Positions 7,801 to 15,447 of a stretch of 64,000 nucleotides of DNA are shown here, piece after piece; positions within the stretch are counted from its first letter, which is position 1; every line of letters begins with the position of its first letter. The DNA is from Methylorubrum rhodesianum (GTDB lineage Bacteria; Pseudomonadota; Alphaproteobacteria; Rhizobiales; Beijerinckiaceae). The notes under the pieces are model-generated. The model was not told the origin of the DNA and did no database searches. It saw nothing but the letters and a program-made list of their open reading frames with translations. A program made the translations under genes and the position numbers. The DNA lies in assembly GCF_014199985.1 (NCBI RefSeq), contig NZ_JACHOS010000012.1:132881-196880 (forward strand), in the 5' to 3' direction.

Positions 7801-8154
7801 ATGGGCGGAGGGCTCCCACCCAAACGCCGCCGCATGCCGTACGGCATGGGACAGGTCCGGACAGGGTCCGACGAGTGCGACCTGACCTTCACGGTCGACC
7901 TGATCGGTGTCCGCCGCGACGCCACGCGCGGCCTGCAGGCCGGAGACGTGTTGGAGGTGGACCTCGTGGCCGGCGCGGGCGCCAGCACCGCAGTCTGCCG
8001 CACCGCCGACGGGGCGACCGTCGGCGCCCTCGCCGCGTTCCGCGGCCTCGTGAGCCTGCTCGGCTGCCTCGACCAGGGGGTGCGGTTCGAGGCCCTCATC
8101 GAGGATGTCGGCGCGACGCGCTGCACCGTTACGGTCACGAGGGCCGAGGCGTGA
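7801..8154 (+). CDS. Small beta-rich protein, copy B, with Gly-Gly-Gly N-terminus
   Basis: 117 residues, paralogous to 5574-5975 (shared ECDLTFTVDLIGVR, GDVLEVDL, TAVCRTADGATVGALA, LLGCLDQGVRFEALI). It begins MGGGLPPKRRRMPYG, so methionine removal would leave an N-terminal glycine on a flexible basic tail. A strong GGAGGG lies just before the ATG, inside the end of the QueC gene. The domain has the HIRAN-like pattern described for copy A. The role may be a DNA-end sensor, a carrier or a modification substrate; none is proven. A GTGA overlap couples it to the next gene, reproducing the small-protein/kinase pairing of copy A. Confidence 0.7.
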   Translation: MGGGLPPKRRRMPYGMGQVRTGSDECDLTFTVDLIGVRRDATRGLQAGDVLEVDLVAGAGASTAVCRTADGATVGALAAFRGLVSLLGCLDQGVRFEALIEDVGATRCTVTVTRAEA

Positions 8155-9338
8155 ACGTCGTCGGCGGCACATATTTCGAGAGCTGCGCGTTCCCCGCCTG
8201 GGCCGGCCTGTTCGGTTCGGGCGCGCGCGCCGCCATGGCGGTGAGCGCGCTGTCCCCGGGCACCCGCCTGAGCACGTATGCTTACGCCGAGTCGGCCGGC
8301 GACCTCCGGGCGACCATGGCCGCCTTCGAGGTCGAGACGGACATCGTCGCCATCGGGGAGCGGCTCGAATTCGAGTATTGGCATCCCCTTCGCAAGAGCT
8401 GGGTTCCCGAGGCCGGCCGGCGCTACGCCGACCTGGCCGTCACCGGCGACGTCGTGCTCGGGTTCGGCATGCTGGAGGGCACGGCCCGGCTCACGGCCGG
8501 CCGGGCGGTCTACGACCCGCGCTCCGCCGACCCCGCGTCCTCCTTCGTGCGTTCCGGCTCGCGGGCGACGGAGCAACTCGCCTACGTGGTGCAGGATGCC
8601 GACTTGGTCCGGCTCGGGCCGCTCCCGGACCCGCGCGACGCCGCGACCGGCGTCATGGCCCGCGAGGGCGCCACGCTCGTCGTGTCGCGCCACGCATTCG
8701 GCGGTGCCACGGTGTACCGGGGCGACGCCCCCGGCATCCCGGTGCCGGCGTACGCCGCCCGCCGCTGGTTCAGGATCGGGGCCGGCGACGTCTTCTGCGC
8801 GGCCTTCGCGCATTATTGGGGCGAGCGTGGCTTCGACGCCGTGGGGGCGGCCGACCTCGCGTCCCGCTGCGTGGCGTGGTTCAACGACGGGGCTCGGTTG
8901 CCGCTGCCTCCGCCGGACGAGCTCGAAGGGATGGAGGCGGTGCCCGGGCGCCCCGCGTCGGGTTGCCGGGTCTACCTGTCCGGACCGCGCCGGACCATGG
9001 CCCAAAGATGGCTCTTCGACGAGGCGGCCGCTTACCTCGACGCGCTCGGGTTCAGGACGGAGACGGCGTTTGCGGACGACGGCCCCCGCTCACCCACGCG
9101 AGCGAATTGGCCGCCCCGGCCTCGCGTGCCCCATTCAGCCCTCCTAGCCCTGGGCGACGTCGCCGACCTCGGGACGAACCTTCACGTCGGCTACGCGCAA
9201 GCCAACGGCATGCCGGTGGTGCTGCTCGCCGAGACGGCCTCCGGCGGGGATTTGACGATGTTCTCGGGAAGCGGCTGCGAGGTGACGCACGATCTCGCCA
9301 CGGCGCTCTACCGGACGTGTGTGGCATGCCTGCGGTGA
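8151..9338 (+). CDS. PfkB-family kinase fused to deoxyribosyltransferase-like domain, copy B (NDT site altered)
   Basis: 395 residues, colinear with 5972-7156. The kinase part keeps VVGGTYFE, LVVSRHAFGGATVY and FRIGAGDVFCAAFAHYWGER with catalytic Asp213. The C-terminal domain keeps VYLSGPRRTMAQRWL and LGTNLHVGYAQANGMPVV, but the residue aligned with Glu344 of copy A is His345, so transferase chemistry is probably lost or changed. The loop between them (~310-335) is also diverged, with a Pro/Arg-rich segment. Copies A and B may form a heteromer with one active and one binding site. The start is GTG, in a 4-bp overlap with the preceding stop. Confidence 0.8.
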   Translation: MNVVGGTYFESCAFPAWAGLFGSGARAAMAVSALSPGTRLSTYAYAESAGDLRATMAAFEVETDIVAIGERLEFEYWHPLRKSWVPEAGRRYADLAVTGDVVLGFGMLEGTARLTAGRAVYDPRSADPASSFVRSGSRATEQLAYVVQDADLVRLGPLPDPRDAATGVMAREGATLVVSRHAFGGATVYRGDAPGIPVPAYAARRWFRIGAGDVFCAAFAHYWGERGFDAVGAADLASRCVAWFNDGARLPLPPPDELEGMEAVPGRPASGCRVYLSGPRRTMAQRWLFDEAAAYLDALGFRTETAFADDGPRSPTRANWPPRPRVPHSALLALGDVADLGTNLHVGYAQANGMPVVLLAETASGGDLTMFSGSGCEVTHDLATALYRTCVACLR

Positions 9339-9360
9339 TCGGCGGCCGGGAGGGCACCCG

Positions 9361-10140
9361 TTGAGGCCGCCACGGTTTCCACCCGCTCCGGCGCGCCTGC
9401 GGGCGCCTGATCGCACGCCGTCCCCGTCCGGACCATCGGGGTCCGGCGATGGAGAGGGCGGGCCGGCGCAGGAGCGCTGGCAGGCGTTCCACGCCTTCCT
9501 GGCGGCACGCATGAACTCACGATGGGTGTTCCGCGGCTGCGCGTCGAAGGCCTTCGAGTGCAAGCCCAGCGCCGGCCGGGGCGCCGAGTTCGACCCGCGC
9601 CACGAACGGCAACTGTTCCAGGATTTCAAGCGCGAGGCCAGGCTGCACGTCGCGATGCCCGGGGCGACGGATTGGGACTGGCTGGCGCTGGGTCAGCATT
9701 ACGGTCTCCCGACCCGCTTGCTCGACTGGACGACCAATCCGCTCATCGCCTGCTTCTTCGCCGTTGCCAGCCAGCCCGCGAACGAGGACGCCATCGTGTA
9801 CGCGCATCCGCTCGGCGGCAGTTCCATGATCGACCCCGAGCGGGGTCCCGGCCCCTTCGAGATCGCCGAGGTCGGCTTCCTGCTGCCCTCCGCCCTGGCG
9901 CCCCGCATCGCGAGCCAGAAGGGCCTGTTCTCGGCCCACCCCGATCCGGCCTCGGCGTGGACGCCGCCCGGCATGGCGGAGAACAGCTTCGAGATCCCGC
10001 GGGACACCCGCGCGGTCTTCCAGCGCAACCTGTTCCAGCTCGGCGTGGATGCGGCCCACATCTGGGCCAGCCTCGAAGGCGTCTGCCTCTCGCTGACGTG
10101 GCAGTACCGCCTCCGAATCGGGCTCGGCGCGGCCTTGTAG
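9361..10140 (+). CDS. FRG-domain protein
   Basis: About 259 residues. Residues ~45-150 carry the FRG domain: NSRWVFRGCASKAFECKP with the F-R-G core, and LGQHYGLPTRLLDWTTNP followed by LIACFFAVA, the family's QH-x-G-x-PT-x-LLDW block. FRG proteins are common in phage-defence and toxin neighbourhoods; their biochemical activity is not well defined. The first ~45 residues are Pro/Arg-rich. TTG at 9361 is chosen because GGGAGGG sits 6 bp upstream; a GTG at 9319 would overlap the previous gene by 20 bp. As the last gene of the operon it is the best candidate for an effector. Confidence 0.75.
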   Translation: MRPPRFPPAPARLRAPDRTPSPSGPSGSGDGEGGPAQERWQAFHAFLAARMNSRWVFRGCASKAFECKPSAGRGAEFDPRHERQLFQDFKREARLHVAMPGATDWDWLALGQHYGLPTRLLDWTTNPLIACFFAVASQPANEDAIVYAHPLGGSSMIDPERGPGPFEIAEVGFLLPSALAPRIASQKGLFSAHPDPASAWTPPGMAENSFEIPRDTRAVFQRNLFQLGVDAAHIWASLEGVCLSLTWQYRLRIGLGAAL

Positions 10141-10433
10141 CCCCCGCCGCTCGGAATCCCTGGATCATCCGGTCCGGACGACGGCGGTCCCGCCAAGCCG
10201 GTGCAGGCTTCGATATTCACCGGCCGGCGCGCCCTCTACCAACGCGCACGGCGTGGGTCAGGCACAGCAAGGGTTGCCCCGTAGCTGCGCGGGGGTGGTG
10301 TGGATATCCTGTCGAAAACCGGACCACGCCTGGGATTTAGCGAAACGGAAGCGTGGGAGGAATTGGGATTTATCCGGGAGCTGCCACTCCCCAAGTCCTT
10401 GATGCCACACACCAATTTTCAAGCGAAAGTCGG

Positions 10434-10509
<76 letters not shown>

Positions 10510-10632
10510 GTCCGAGGCGAGGGCCTTGTAGGCTTGTCCGCTTCGGCCTGTCAATTCCGGAAATTTCCCGCCGCGCCCCGCGCCTCCCGCGCCGGTCGTG
10601 CGTTTGGGGCGACGAGGACCGATACCCCCCGC

Positions 10633-10923
10633 ATGAACGCCCTGCTCTGGCTCATCAACACCGTCATCCAGCTCTACATCTACGTCCTCGTCGCGAGCGC
10701 CGTGCTGAGCTGGCTCGTGGCCTTCAACGTGGTCAACGTGCGCAACCCCATCGTCTCGCAGATCGGCGAATTCCTCTACCGCGTGACCGAACCGGCGCTG
10801 CGGCCGATCCGCAACCTGCTTCCCAATCTCGGCGGCGTCGACATCTCGCCGATCATCCTGATCCTGCTCCTGCTGTTCGCGCAGAAGCTCATCACCGACC
10901 TCTACGTCCAGTTCGCCTTCTGA
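10633..10923 (+). CDS. YggT family membrane protein
   Basis: 96 residues with two hydrophobic segments: LLWLINTVIQLYIYVLVASA near the start, and PIILILLLLFAQKLITDLY near the end. Between them is the conserved NPIVSQIGEFLYRVTEPALR with RPIRNLLPNLGGVDISPI, a textbook YggT pattern. YggT proteins are small inner-membrane proteins of uncertain role, linked to osmotic stress and cell-envelope or division factors. ATG at 10633 gives the usual family length; the frame extends further upstream through the tRNA but is not coding there. It appears to be a single-gene unit. Confidence 0.9.
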   Translation: MNALLWLINTVIQLYIYVLVASAVLSWLVAFNVVNVRNPIVSQIGEFLYRVTEPALRPIRNLLPNLGGVDISPIILILLLLFAQKLITDLYVQFAF

Positions 10924-11157
10924 GAGGACGCCGCGGCGCGCTCGAGGCGTCCCGTCCGAGCCGCGGCGGCTCCGGAGCGGCCCCCGGAACGGTCCCCCGA
11001 AGCCGTCCGGAGGAGCGAGCGGGCCTGTTGCGGTGCTGCGCCCGAATGGGCGCGGCCCGGGCACGGCATTGCGCGGATGCCGGGCGGGTTGCTAAGGCGG
11101 TCGGGCACCGGCTCGGCCGAAAAGCCGATGCAACGTCAGAAGTTTAGGGCCTCGTTC

Positions 11158-11172
11158 TGAATACGGTATTCA
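11158..11172. promoter_or_regulatory. 15-bp perfect palindrome upstream of meaC
   Basis: TGAATACGGTATTCA has 7-bp arms around one central base and ends 52 bp before the meaC start. Its position suits an operator for a dimeric regulator (TetR or GntR type). Which protein binds is not shown by the sequence. The rest of 10924-11224 holds no gene. Confidence 0.5.
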
Positions 11173-11224
11173 AGACGGTGCCCTGCCCGGCCAGCAAGAG
11201 CCGTACAGGGAGCGACGCGCGCGC

Positions 11225-12271
11225 ATGAAGACCAATCCGGGCCGCTTCTTCGAGGATTTCCGCCTCGGGGAGACCATCCGCCACGCCACGCCCCGCACCG
11301 TCACCACGGGCGACGTGGCGCTCTACACGGCCCTCTACGGCCCGCGCTTCGCCGTGCAATCCTCGGACGCCTTCGCCAAGGCGATCGGCTACCCGGCGAG
11401 CCCGCTCGACGATTGGCTCACCTTCCACGTGGTGTTCGGCAAGACCGTGCCGGACGTCTCGCTCAACGCGCTGGCCAACCTGGGCTACGCCGAGGGCGGC
11501 TTCCGCCGTCCGGTCTATCCGGGCGAGACGCTCTCCACCGTCTCCGAGGTGATCGGCTTGAAGGAGAGCTCGAACCGACAGACCGGCGTGGTCTACGTGC
11601 GCTCCACCGGCTCCGACTCTTCGGGGCGGACCGTGCTGAGCTATTGCCGCTGGGTGCTCGTGCGCAAGCGCGACCCGGAAGCGAAGATCGCGGAGGAGCA
11701 CGTGCCCCAGCTCGCCAAGGTCGTGAACCCGGCCGACCTCGCCAGCGCCCTGCCTCCGCTCGACCCGGCGGCCTACGACACTGTCCTGGCCGGCAGCCCG
11801 CACCGCTTCGCGGATTACGCGGTCGGCGAGAAGATCGACCATGTCGACGGCATGACCGTCGAGGAGGCCGAGCACCAGATCGCCACGCGCCTGTTCCAGA
11901 ACACCGCCAAGGTTCATTTCGACGCGGTGGCGACCAAAGAGACCAAGTTCGGCAAGCGCCTGATCTATGGCGGCCACGTCATCTCGCTCGCCCGCGCCCT
12001 CAGCTTCAACGGGCTCGCCAACGCCTTCGCCATCGGCGGTATCAATGCCGGCCGGCACGTGGCGCCGCTGTTTGCCGGCGACACGGTCTACGCGTGGTCC
12101 GAAGTGCTGGAGACCGCGGAGCTTCCCGGCCGCAGCGATATCGGCGCGCTGCGCCTGCGCACGGTGGCGGCCAAGAACCAGCCCTGCGGCGGCTATCCGG
12201 ACAAGCAGGGGGAGGGCTACGACCCCTCGGTGATCCTCGATCTCGACTACTGGGCCTTCATCCCGCGCTGA
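11225..12271 (+). CDS. meaC: Mesaconyl-CoA hydratase (MaoC family)
   Basis: 348 residues in a double hot-dog MaoC arrangement. The N-terminal hot-dog has RFFEDFRLGETIRHATPRTV and TLSTVSEVIGLKESSN. The C-terminal one contains FAIGGINAGRHVAPLFAGDT. It matches mesaconyl-CoA hydratase (Mch/MeaC), which hydrates mesaconyl-C1-CoA to beta-methylmalyl-CoA in the cytosol as part of the ethylmalonyl-CoA pathway for glyoxylate regeneration during C1 and C2 growth. The length fits the family. ATG at 11225 opens MKTNPGRFFEDF. It is not in an operon with other pathway genes. A perfect palindrome lies in its upstream region. This gene is a main reason for suggesting a methylotrophic alphaproteobacterium. 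Confidence 0.9.
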   Translation: MKTNPGRFFEDFRLGETIRHATPRTVTTGDVALYTALYGPRFAVQSSDAFAKAIGYPASPLDDWLTFHVVFGKTVPDVSLNALANLGYAEGGFRRPVYPGETLSTVSEVIGLKESSNRQTGVVYVRSTGSDSSGRTVLSYCRWVLVRKRDPEAKIAEEHVPQLAKVVNPADLASALPPLDPAAYDTVLAGSPHRFADYAVGEKIDHVDGMTVEEAEHQIATRLFQNTAKVHFDAVATKETKFGKRLIYGGHVISLARALSFNGLANAFAIGGINAGRHVAPLFAGDTVYAWSEVLETAELPGRSDIGALRLRTVAAKNQPCGGYPDKQGEGYDPSVILDLDYWAFIPR

Positions 12272-12299
12272 AGCGTCGGCCCTCAAAGGGCTGAGACAC

Positions 12300-13091
12300 T
12301 TACGAAAAGAACCCGGTCACGGCCTGACGCAAGGGGTTGGCCGGGTTCGACAGCAGGCGCAGCGCCATCGCGCAGGCGATGACGACGAGGAGCGGGCGGA
12401 TCAGCCGGGCGCCGAGGCGCACGGCCAGCGCCGAGCCGATCTGGGCGCCGAGAAAGGCGCCGGCCGCCATGGCGAGCCCGACCGGCCAGATCACCGCGCC
12501 CTGGAACGTGAACAGGGCGAGGCTTCCGACATTGCTCGCGGCGTTCGAGAGCTTGGTGTGGGCGGTGGCGCGCACCACGCCGAGCCCGAGCAGAGTGACG
12601 AAGCCGATCATGTAGAACGAGCCGGCGCCGGGCCCGAACACGCCGTCGTAGAAGCCGACCGCCGGCGCCAGCGTCACGGCGAACAGGCCGGGCGTGATGC
12701 GCGCCGTCGCGTCCTCGTTGCTCATCCGCCGCGCGGTGGCGAAGTAGCCCGCGATCCCGACGAGCATGACCGGCACCAGCGCGTCGAGGACCGGGCGCGG
12801 CAGCAGGCTGACGCAGAGCGCGCCCGCGACCGAGGCGAGGCCGGCCCCGAGCGCGGCGGGGGCCGCCTCGCGCCAGCGGATCAGCCCGCGACGGGCGAAG
12901 GCGATCGTGGCCGAGACCGATCCGGCGCTGCCCTGGAGCTTGTTGGTGGCGATCGCGCTGACGGGATCGAGCCCGGCCAGCAGCAGGGCCGGCAGGGTCA
13001 TCAGCCCGCCCCCGCCGGCGATGGCGTCGATGGCGCCCGCCACCACGGCCACGCCGAACAGGCCCGCGACCGTCTCAAGCTCAATACTCAT
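12300..13091 (-). CDS. TauE/SafE family sulfite exporter-like permease (YfcA type)
   Basis: 263 residues with about eight hydrophobic segments. Diagnostic pieces are the N-terminal AIDAIAGGGGLMTLPALLLA with the TauE G-GGG-L-P motif, DPVSAIATNKLQGSAGSVSA, and the second-repeat GFYDGVFGPGAGSFYMIGF followed by HTKLSNAASNVGSL. The family exports sulfite, sulfoacetate or other anions across the inner membrane; the substrate here is not known. ATG 13091 opens MSIELETVAG. The gene is convergent with meaC, 28 bp away. Confidence 0.88.
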   Translation of the reverse strand: MSIELETVAGLFGVAVVAGAIDAIAGGGGLMTLPALLLAGLDPVSAIATNKLQGSAGSVSATIAFARRGLIRWREAAPAALGAGLASVAGALCVSLLPRPVLDALVPVMLVGIAGYFATARRMSNEDATARITPGLFAVTLAPAVGFYDGVFGPGAGSFYMIGFVTLLGLGVVRATAHTKLSNAASNVGSLALFTFQGAVIWPVGLAMAAGAFLGAQIGSALAVRLGARLIRPLLVVIACAMALRLLSNPANPLRQAVTGFFS

Positions 13092-13241
13092 CGGGGATCC
13101 CAAAGGGCTTGCAGCCCTTTGGCGGGTTGTCAGGGCAGCGCCCTGATGTCGGCGGAGCCGATTTGCAGGGCTCTGCCCTGCACCCGCGAAAGGACTCGTC
13201 CTTTCGAAGCCTTGACCATGGCTGCTCCGCTTGGGCAAGCC

Positions 13242-14027
13242 TCAGGCGGCGGCGCGCTCCGCCCGCGGCAGGCTGACGGTAGCCCGGGCGCCGCGGCTCG
13301 CCCGCAGCGTGCCGCCCTTGGGCACGATCGTCCAGCCCTCCTTGCAGCCGTCGATCGGCTCGGAGACGACGGTGAGGCCGCGCTCGCTCTCGCGGTAGTA
13401 CAGGCTCGGCGGGCGCCCGTCGCAGGCCCAGCGGAAGGCGGTGAGGCTTTCGCCGTCGGTGAGCACCGCCGTGAAGCGGAAGGCCTCCGCGATCCGCGCC
13501 TCCTGCATCAGCCCGCGCACGGTGGCGCAGGTCGCCTCCATGGCGGCGACGGGATCGGCGTCGAGGCCGTTGGCCAGGGCCAGCAGGAAGAGCGCCTCCG
13601 AATCGGTCGAGCCGCGGCGGGTGTCGTAGAGTTCGTCGGGGATCAGCGCCTCCAGGCGCCGCTTGATCCGGTGATAGCCGCCGATCTGGCCGTTATGCAT
13701 GAACAGGTGCCGGCCGTGGGCGAAGGGGTGGCAATTGGCCCGGGTCGTCGCCGTGCCGGTCGCCGCGCGCACATGGGCGAAGAAGGTCCGCGCCCGCACC
13801 TGTCGGCAGAGGTTCACCAGGTTCTCGTCCGACCAGGCCGGGCAGATGTCGCGGTAGAGGCCGGGCTCGGCATGCTCGCCGTACCAGCCGATCCCGAACC
13901 CGTCTCCGTTGGTCTCCGTCTTGGCCTCCGAGGCGTGCAGCGACTGATGGACCAGCGAATGGGTCGGGGCGCAGACCAGCTCGTTCAAGAAGACCGGCTC
14001 ACCGAGATAGGCGAGGAAGCGGCACAT
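13242..14027 (-). CDS. Class II glutamine amidotransferase (YafJ/EgtC-like)
   Basis: 261 residues. After methionine removal Cys2 is the N-terminal nucleophile (MCRFLAYLGEPV), as in Ntn-type glutaminases. Family blocks are NGDGFGIGWYGE, FFAHVRAATGTATTRANCHP and the F-MHNGQIGGY segment, followed by STDSEALFLLAL. The C-terminus has LYYRESERGLTVVSEP. Members hydrolyse glutamine or a gamma-glutamyl amide. It is close to YafJ and to EgtC of ergothioneine synthesis, but no egt genes are adjacent, so substrate is unassigned. ATG 14027 is required to expose Cys2. It stands alone downstream of the TauE-like gene on the same strand (150-bp gap). Confidence 0.88.
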   Translation of the reverse strand: MCRFLAYLGEPVFLNELVCAPTHSLVHQSLHASEAKTETNGDGFGIGWYGEHAEPGLYRDICPAWSDENLVNLCRQVRARTFFAHVRAATGTATTRANCHPFAHGRHLFMHNGQIGGYHRIKRRLEALIPDELYDTRRGSTDSEALFLLALANGLDADPVAAMEATCATVRGLMQEARIAEAFRFTAVLTDGESLTAFRWACDGRPPSLYYRESERGLTVVSEPIDGCKEGWTIVPKGGTLRASRGARATVSLPRAERAAA

Positions 14028-14310
14028 GGCGGGACGAGAGCCTCCTTTGCGGTCCGGGGCGGGCCATGCAAGCATCGGTCCGTTCGGACCGTCCTGCGTC
14101 GCCGGACTGTAACAATTCGTTTCGTGTGGTGAACAGGCCGTTAAGAGGCGGCTCGGATCGTTCGGTTCAGGCCGGCACAATTTCGCTGAACCGATCATCC
14201 CCGAACTTGTTGTCGCAGGGCAAGCATCGTCGGCGTCGCCGATCCCGCCGCGGCGCACCCCTGTCCGGGCCGCCGCTTCCGAACCGCTCGCACAGCTTCA
14301 GGGAGACATC

Positions 14311-14700
14311 ATGGCTCACACCGGAGACAGCCCGGTCGCGCTCGTCGTCGAGGAGGACGAGGCCGCCCGCGACCTCGCAACCGTCCTGATCGAGGAGACC
14401 GACCTCGACGTCATCGCCTGTTCGAGCGCCGAGGACGCGCTCGCCGTGCTCGAACGCGGCGACGTGACGGTGGCGATGGTGATCGCCGACACGCATCTGT
14501 CTGGCGCGATGGATGGCGCGGCGCTGGCGCGCACCGTCGAGGATCGCTGGCCGGACGTGCGGCTCGTGGTGACGTCCGAGGCGCGCGAGGAGCGGCGGAC
14601 CGGGATCCCGCCGCACGCCGTCTACATGCGCAAGCCCTGGCTGCCCCTCGAGCTCCTGCGGCAGGCCGAGCGCGCGACGCTCACCGCGCGCGCCGCCTGA
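14311..14700 (+). CDS. Single-domain response regulator
   Basis: 129 residues consisting only of a receiver domain. The acidic pocket is in LVVEEDEAARDL, the phospho-acceptor Asp is in MVIADTHLSGAMDG, and the conserved Thr/Ser and Lys are in LVVTSEAREERR and MRKPWLPLELL. There is no output domain, so it acts by protein interaction or as a phosphate sink, a common situation in Methylobacterium. ATG 14311 is preceded by CAGGGAGA. No histidine kinase is adjacent. A bidirectional terminator follows at 14716. Confidence 0.88.
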   Translation: MAHTGDSPVALVVEEDEAARDLATVLIEETDLDVIACSSAEDALAVLERGDVTVAMVIADTHLSGAMDGAALARTVEDRWPDVRLVVTSEAREERRTGIPPHAVYMRKPWLPLELLRQAERATLTARAA

Positions 14701-14715
14701 AACGGGTCGTTTCCC

Positions 14716-14758
14716 ACGAAAAAGGCCCCGCCGGTCGAGCCGGAGGGGCCTTTTTCGT
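14716..14758. terminator. Bidirectional intrinsic terminator
   Basis: ACGAAAAAGGCCCC pairs with GGGGCCTTTTTCGT, with an inner CCGG/CCGG stem. The T-tract on each strand serves the response regulator from the left and rpsU from the right. Confidence 0.9.
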
Positions 14759-14811
14759 ATCCGGATCGCGCGCGGCCCGCTCCGGAGCCGGCGCGTCTCG
14801 AAAGGTCGGCC

Positions 14812-15129
14812 TCAGGAGGCCGCGGCGGGCGCCTGAACGGCGGCCGGCTGCTGCGAGAAGCTCGGAGCGCTCGGGCGGCGCGGGGCGCCGGTCCGGGGCT
14901 TCGGCTTCGGCGCGGCGATCAGGCCCTCGCGGATCGCGGTCTTGCGGGCCTGCTTGCGGGCGCGGCGGACGGCCTCGGCCTTCTCGCGAGCCTTGCGCAC
15001 GGACGGCTTCTCGTAGGCCTTGCGCTGCTTCATCTCGCGGAAGATGCCCTCGCGCTGCATCTTCTTCTTGAGGACGCGGAGCGCCTGGTCGACGTTGTTA
15101 TCGCGAACGAGTACCTGCAACGGAATCAA
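14812..15129 (-). CDS. rpsU: 30S ribosomal protein S21
   Basis: 105 residues. The core QVLVRDNNVDQALRVLKKKM, then REGIFREMKQRKAYEKPSVR with basic KAREKAEAVRRARKQARK, is the S21 signature. S21 is a basic small-subunit protein near the anti-Shine-Dalgarno region. The C-terminal ~35 residues are an Ala/Pro/Lys extension typical of Rhizobiales S21. ATG 15129 gives MIPLQV, slightly longer than the usual MQV start. A hairpin lies in the presumed leader. Confidence 0.95.
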   Translation of the reverse strand: MIPLQVLVRDNNVDQALRVLKKKMQREGIFREMKQRKAYEKPSVRKAREKAEAVRRARKQARKTAIREGLIAAPKPKPRTGAPRRPSAPSFSQQPAAVQAPAAAS

Positions 15130-15168
15130 CCCCTAGGATCTGTTGTTTCGAACCGCACCGGCCTCGGA

Positions 15169-15187
15169 TTCCCGGCAGAACCGGGAA
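15169..15187 (-). promoter_or_regulatory. Hairpin in the rpsU leader region
   Basis: TTCCCGG and CCGGGAA pair around a 5-base loop, 40 bp upstream of the rpsU start. On the minus strand it is preceded by a run of T. It could be a leader structure or the end of an upstream transcript. The rest of 15130-15447 shows no gene. Confidence 0.4.
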
Positions 15188-15447
15188 AAAGCCGTCAGGC
15201 GCCCCTGCCCCGGCTTGGTTCCGGAGGAGGCGTCGCGACGGCAGCCGAATCGGTGCGAAAGAATTGCACCTGAGCGCGCGGCATACACGAAACAGGTTCG
15301 TGTTGGAAGTGCGAGAAAGCCTCTTGAAGGCCGCTCGAAGGTCTGTCGCCGGCCTGGGACCGCGCGGCTTCCGCCCGATCGCCCCGGATCCGCCGGACAT
15401 CGCCAGCGCTCCGGCTCCGCCTCGCAACGACGAGGCGGAGGTTCGGC

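Noticed and set aside
4847..10140. Type IV CBASS
   Set aside because: The OGG-like and QueC-like genes fit, but no CD-NTase, TGT-like Cap10 or cyclic-nucleotide effector is present, so the label cannot be given.
1..10433. Integrase gene or second attachment site for the island
   Set aside because: None was found. The left end probably lies outside the window, and no duplicate of the tRNA 3' end is visible to me.
12558..14132. A 524-residue plus-strand frame over the TauE-like and amidotransferase genes
   Set aside because: Both minus-strand genes have strong family motifs. The long frame is a codon-position artefact.
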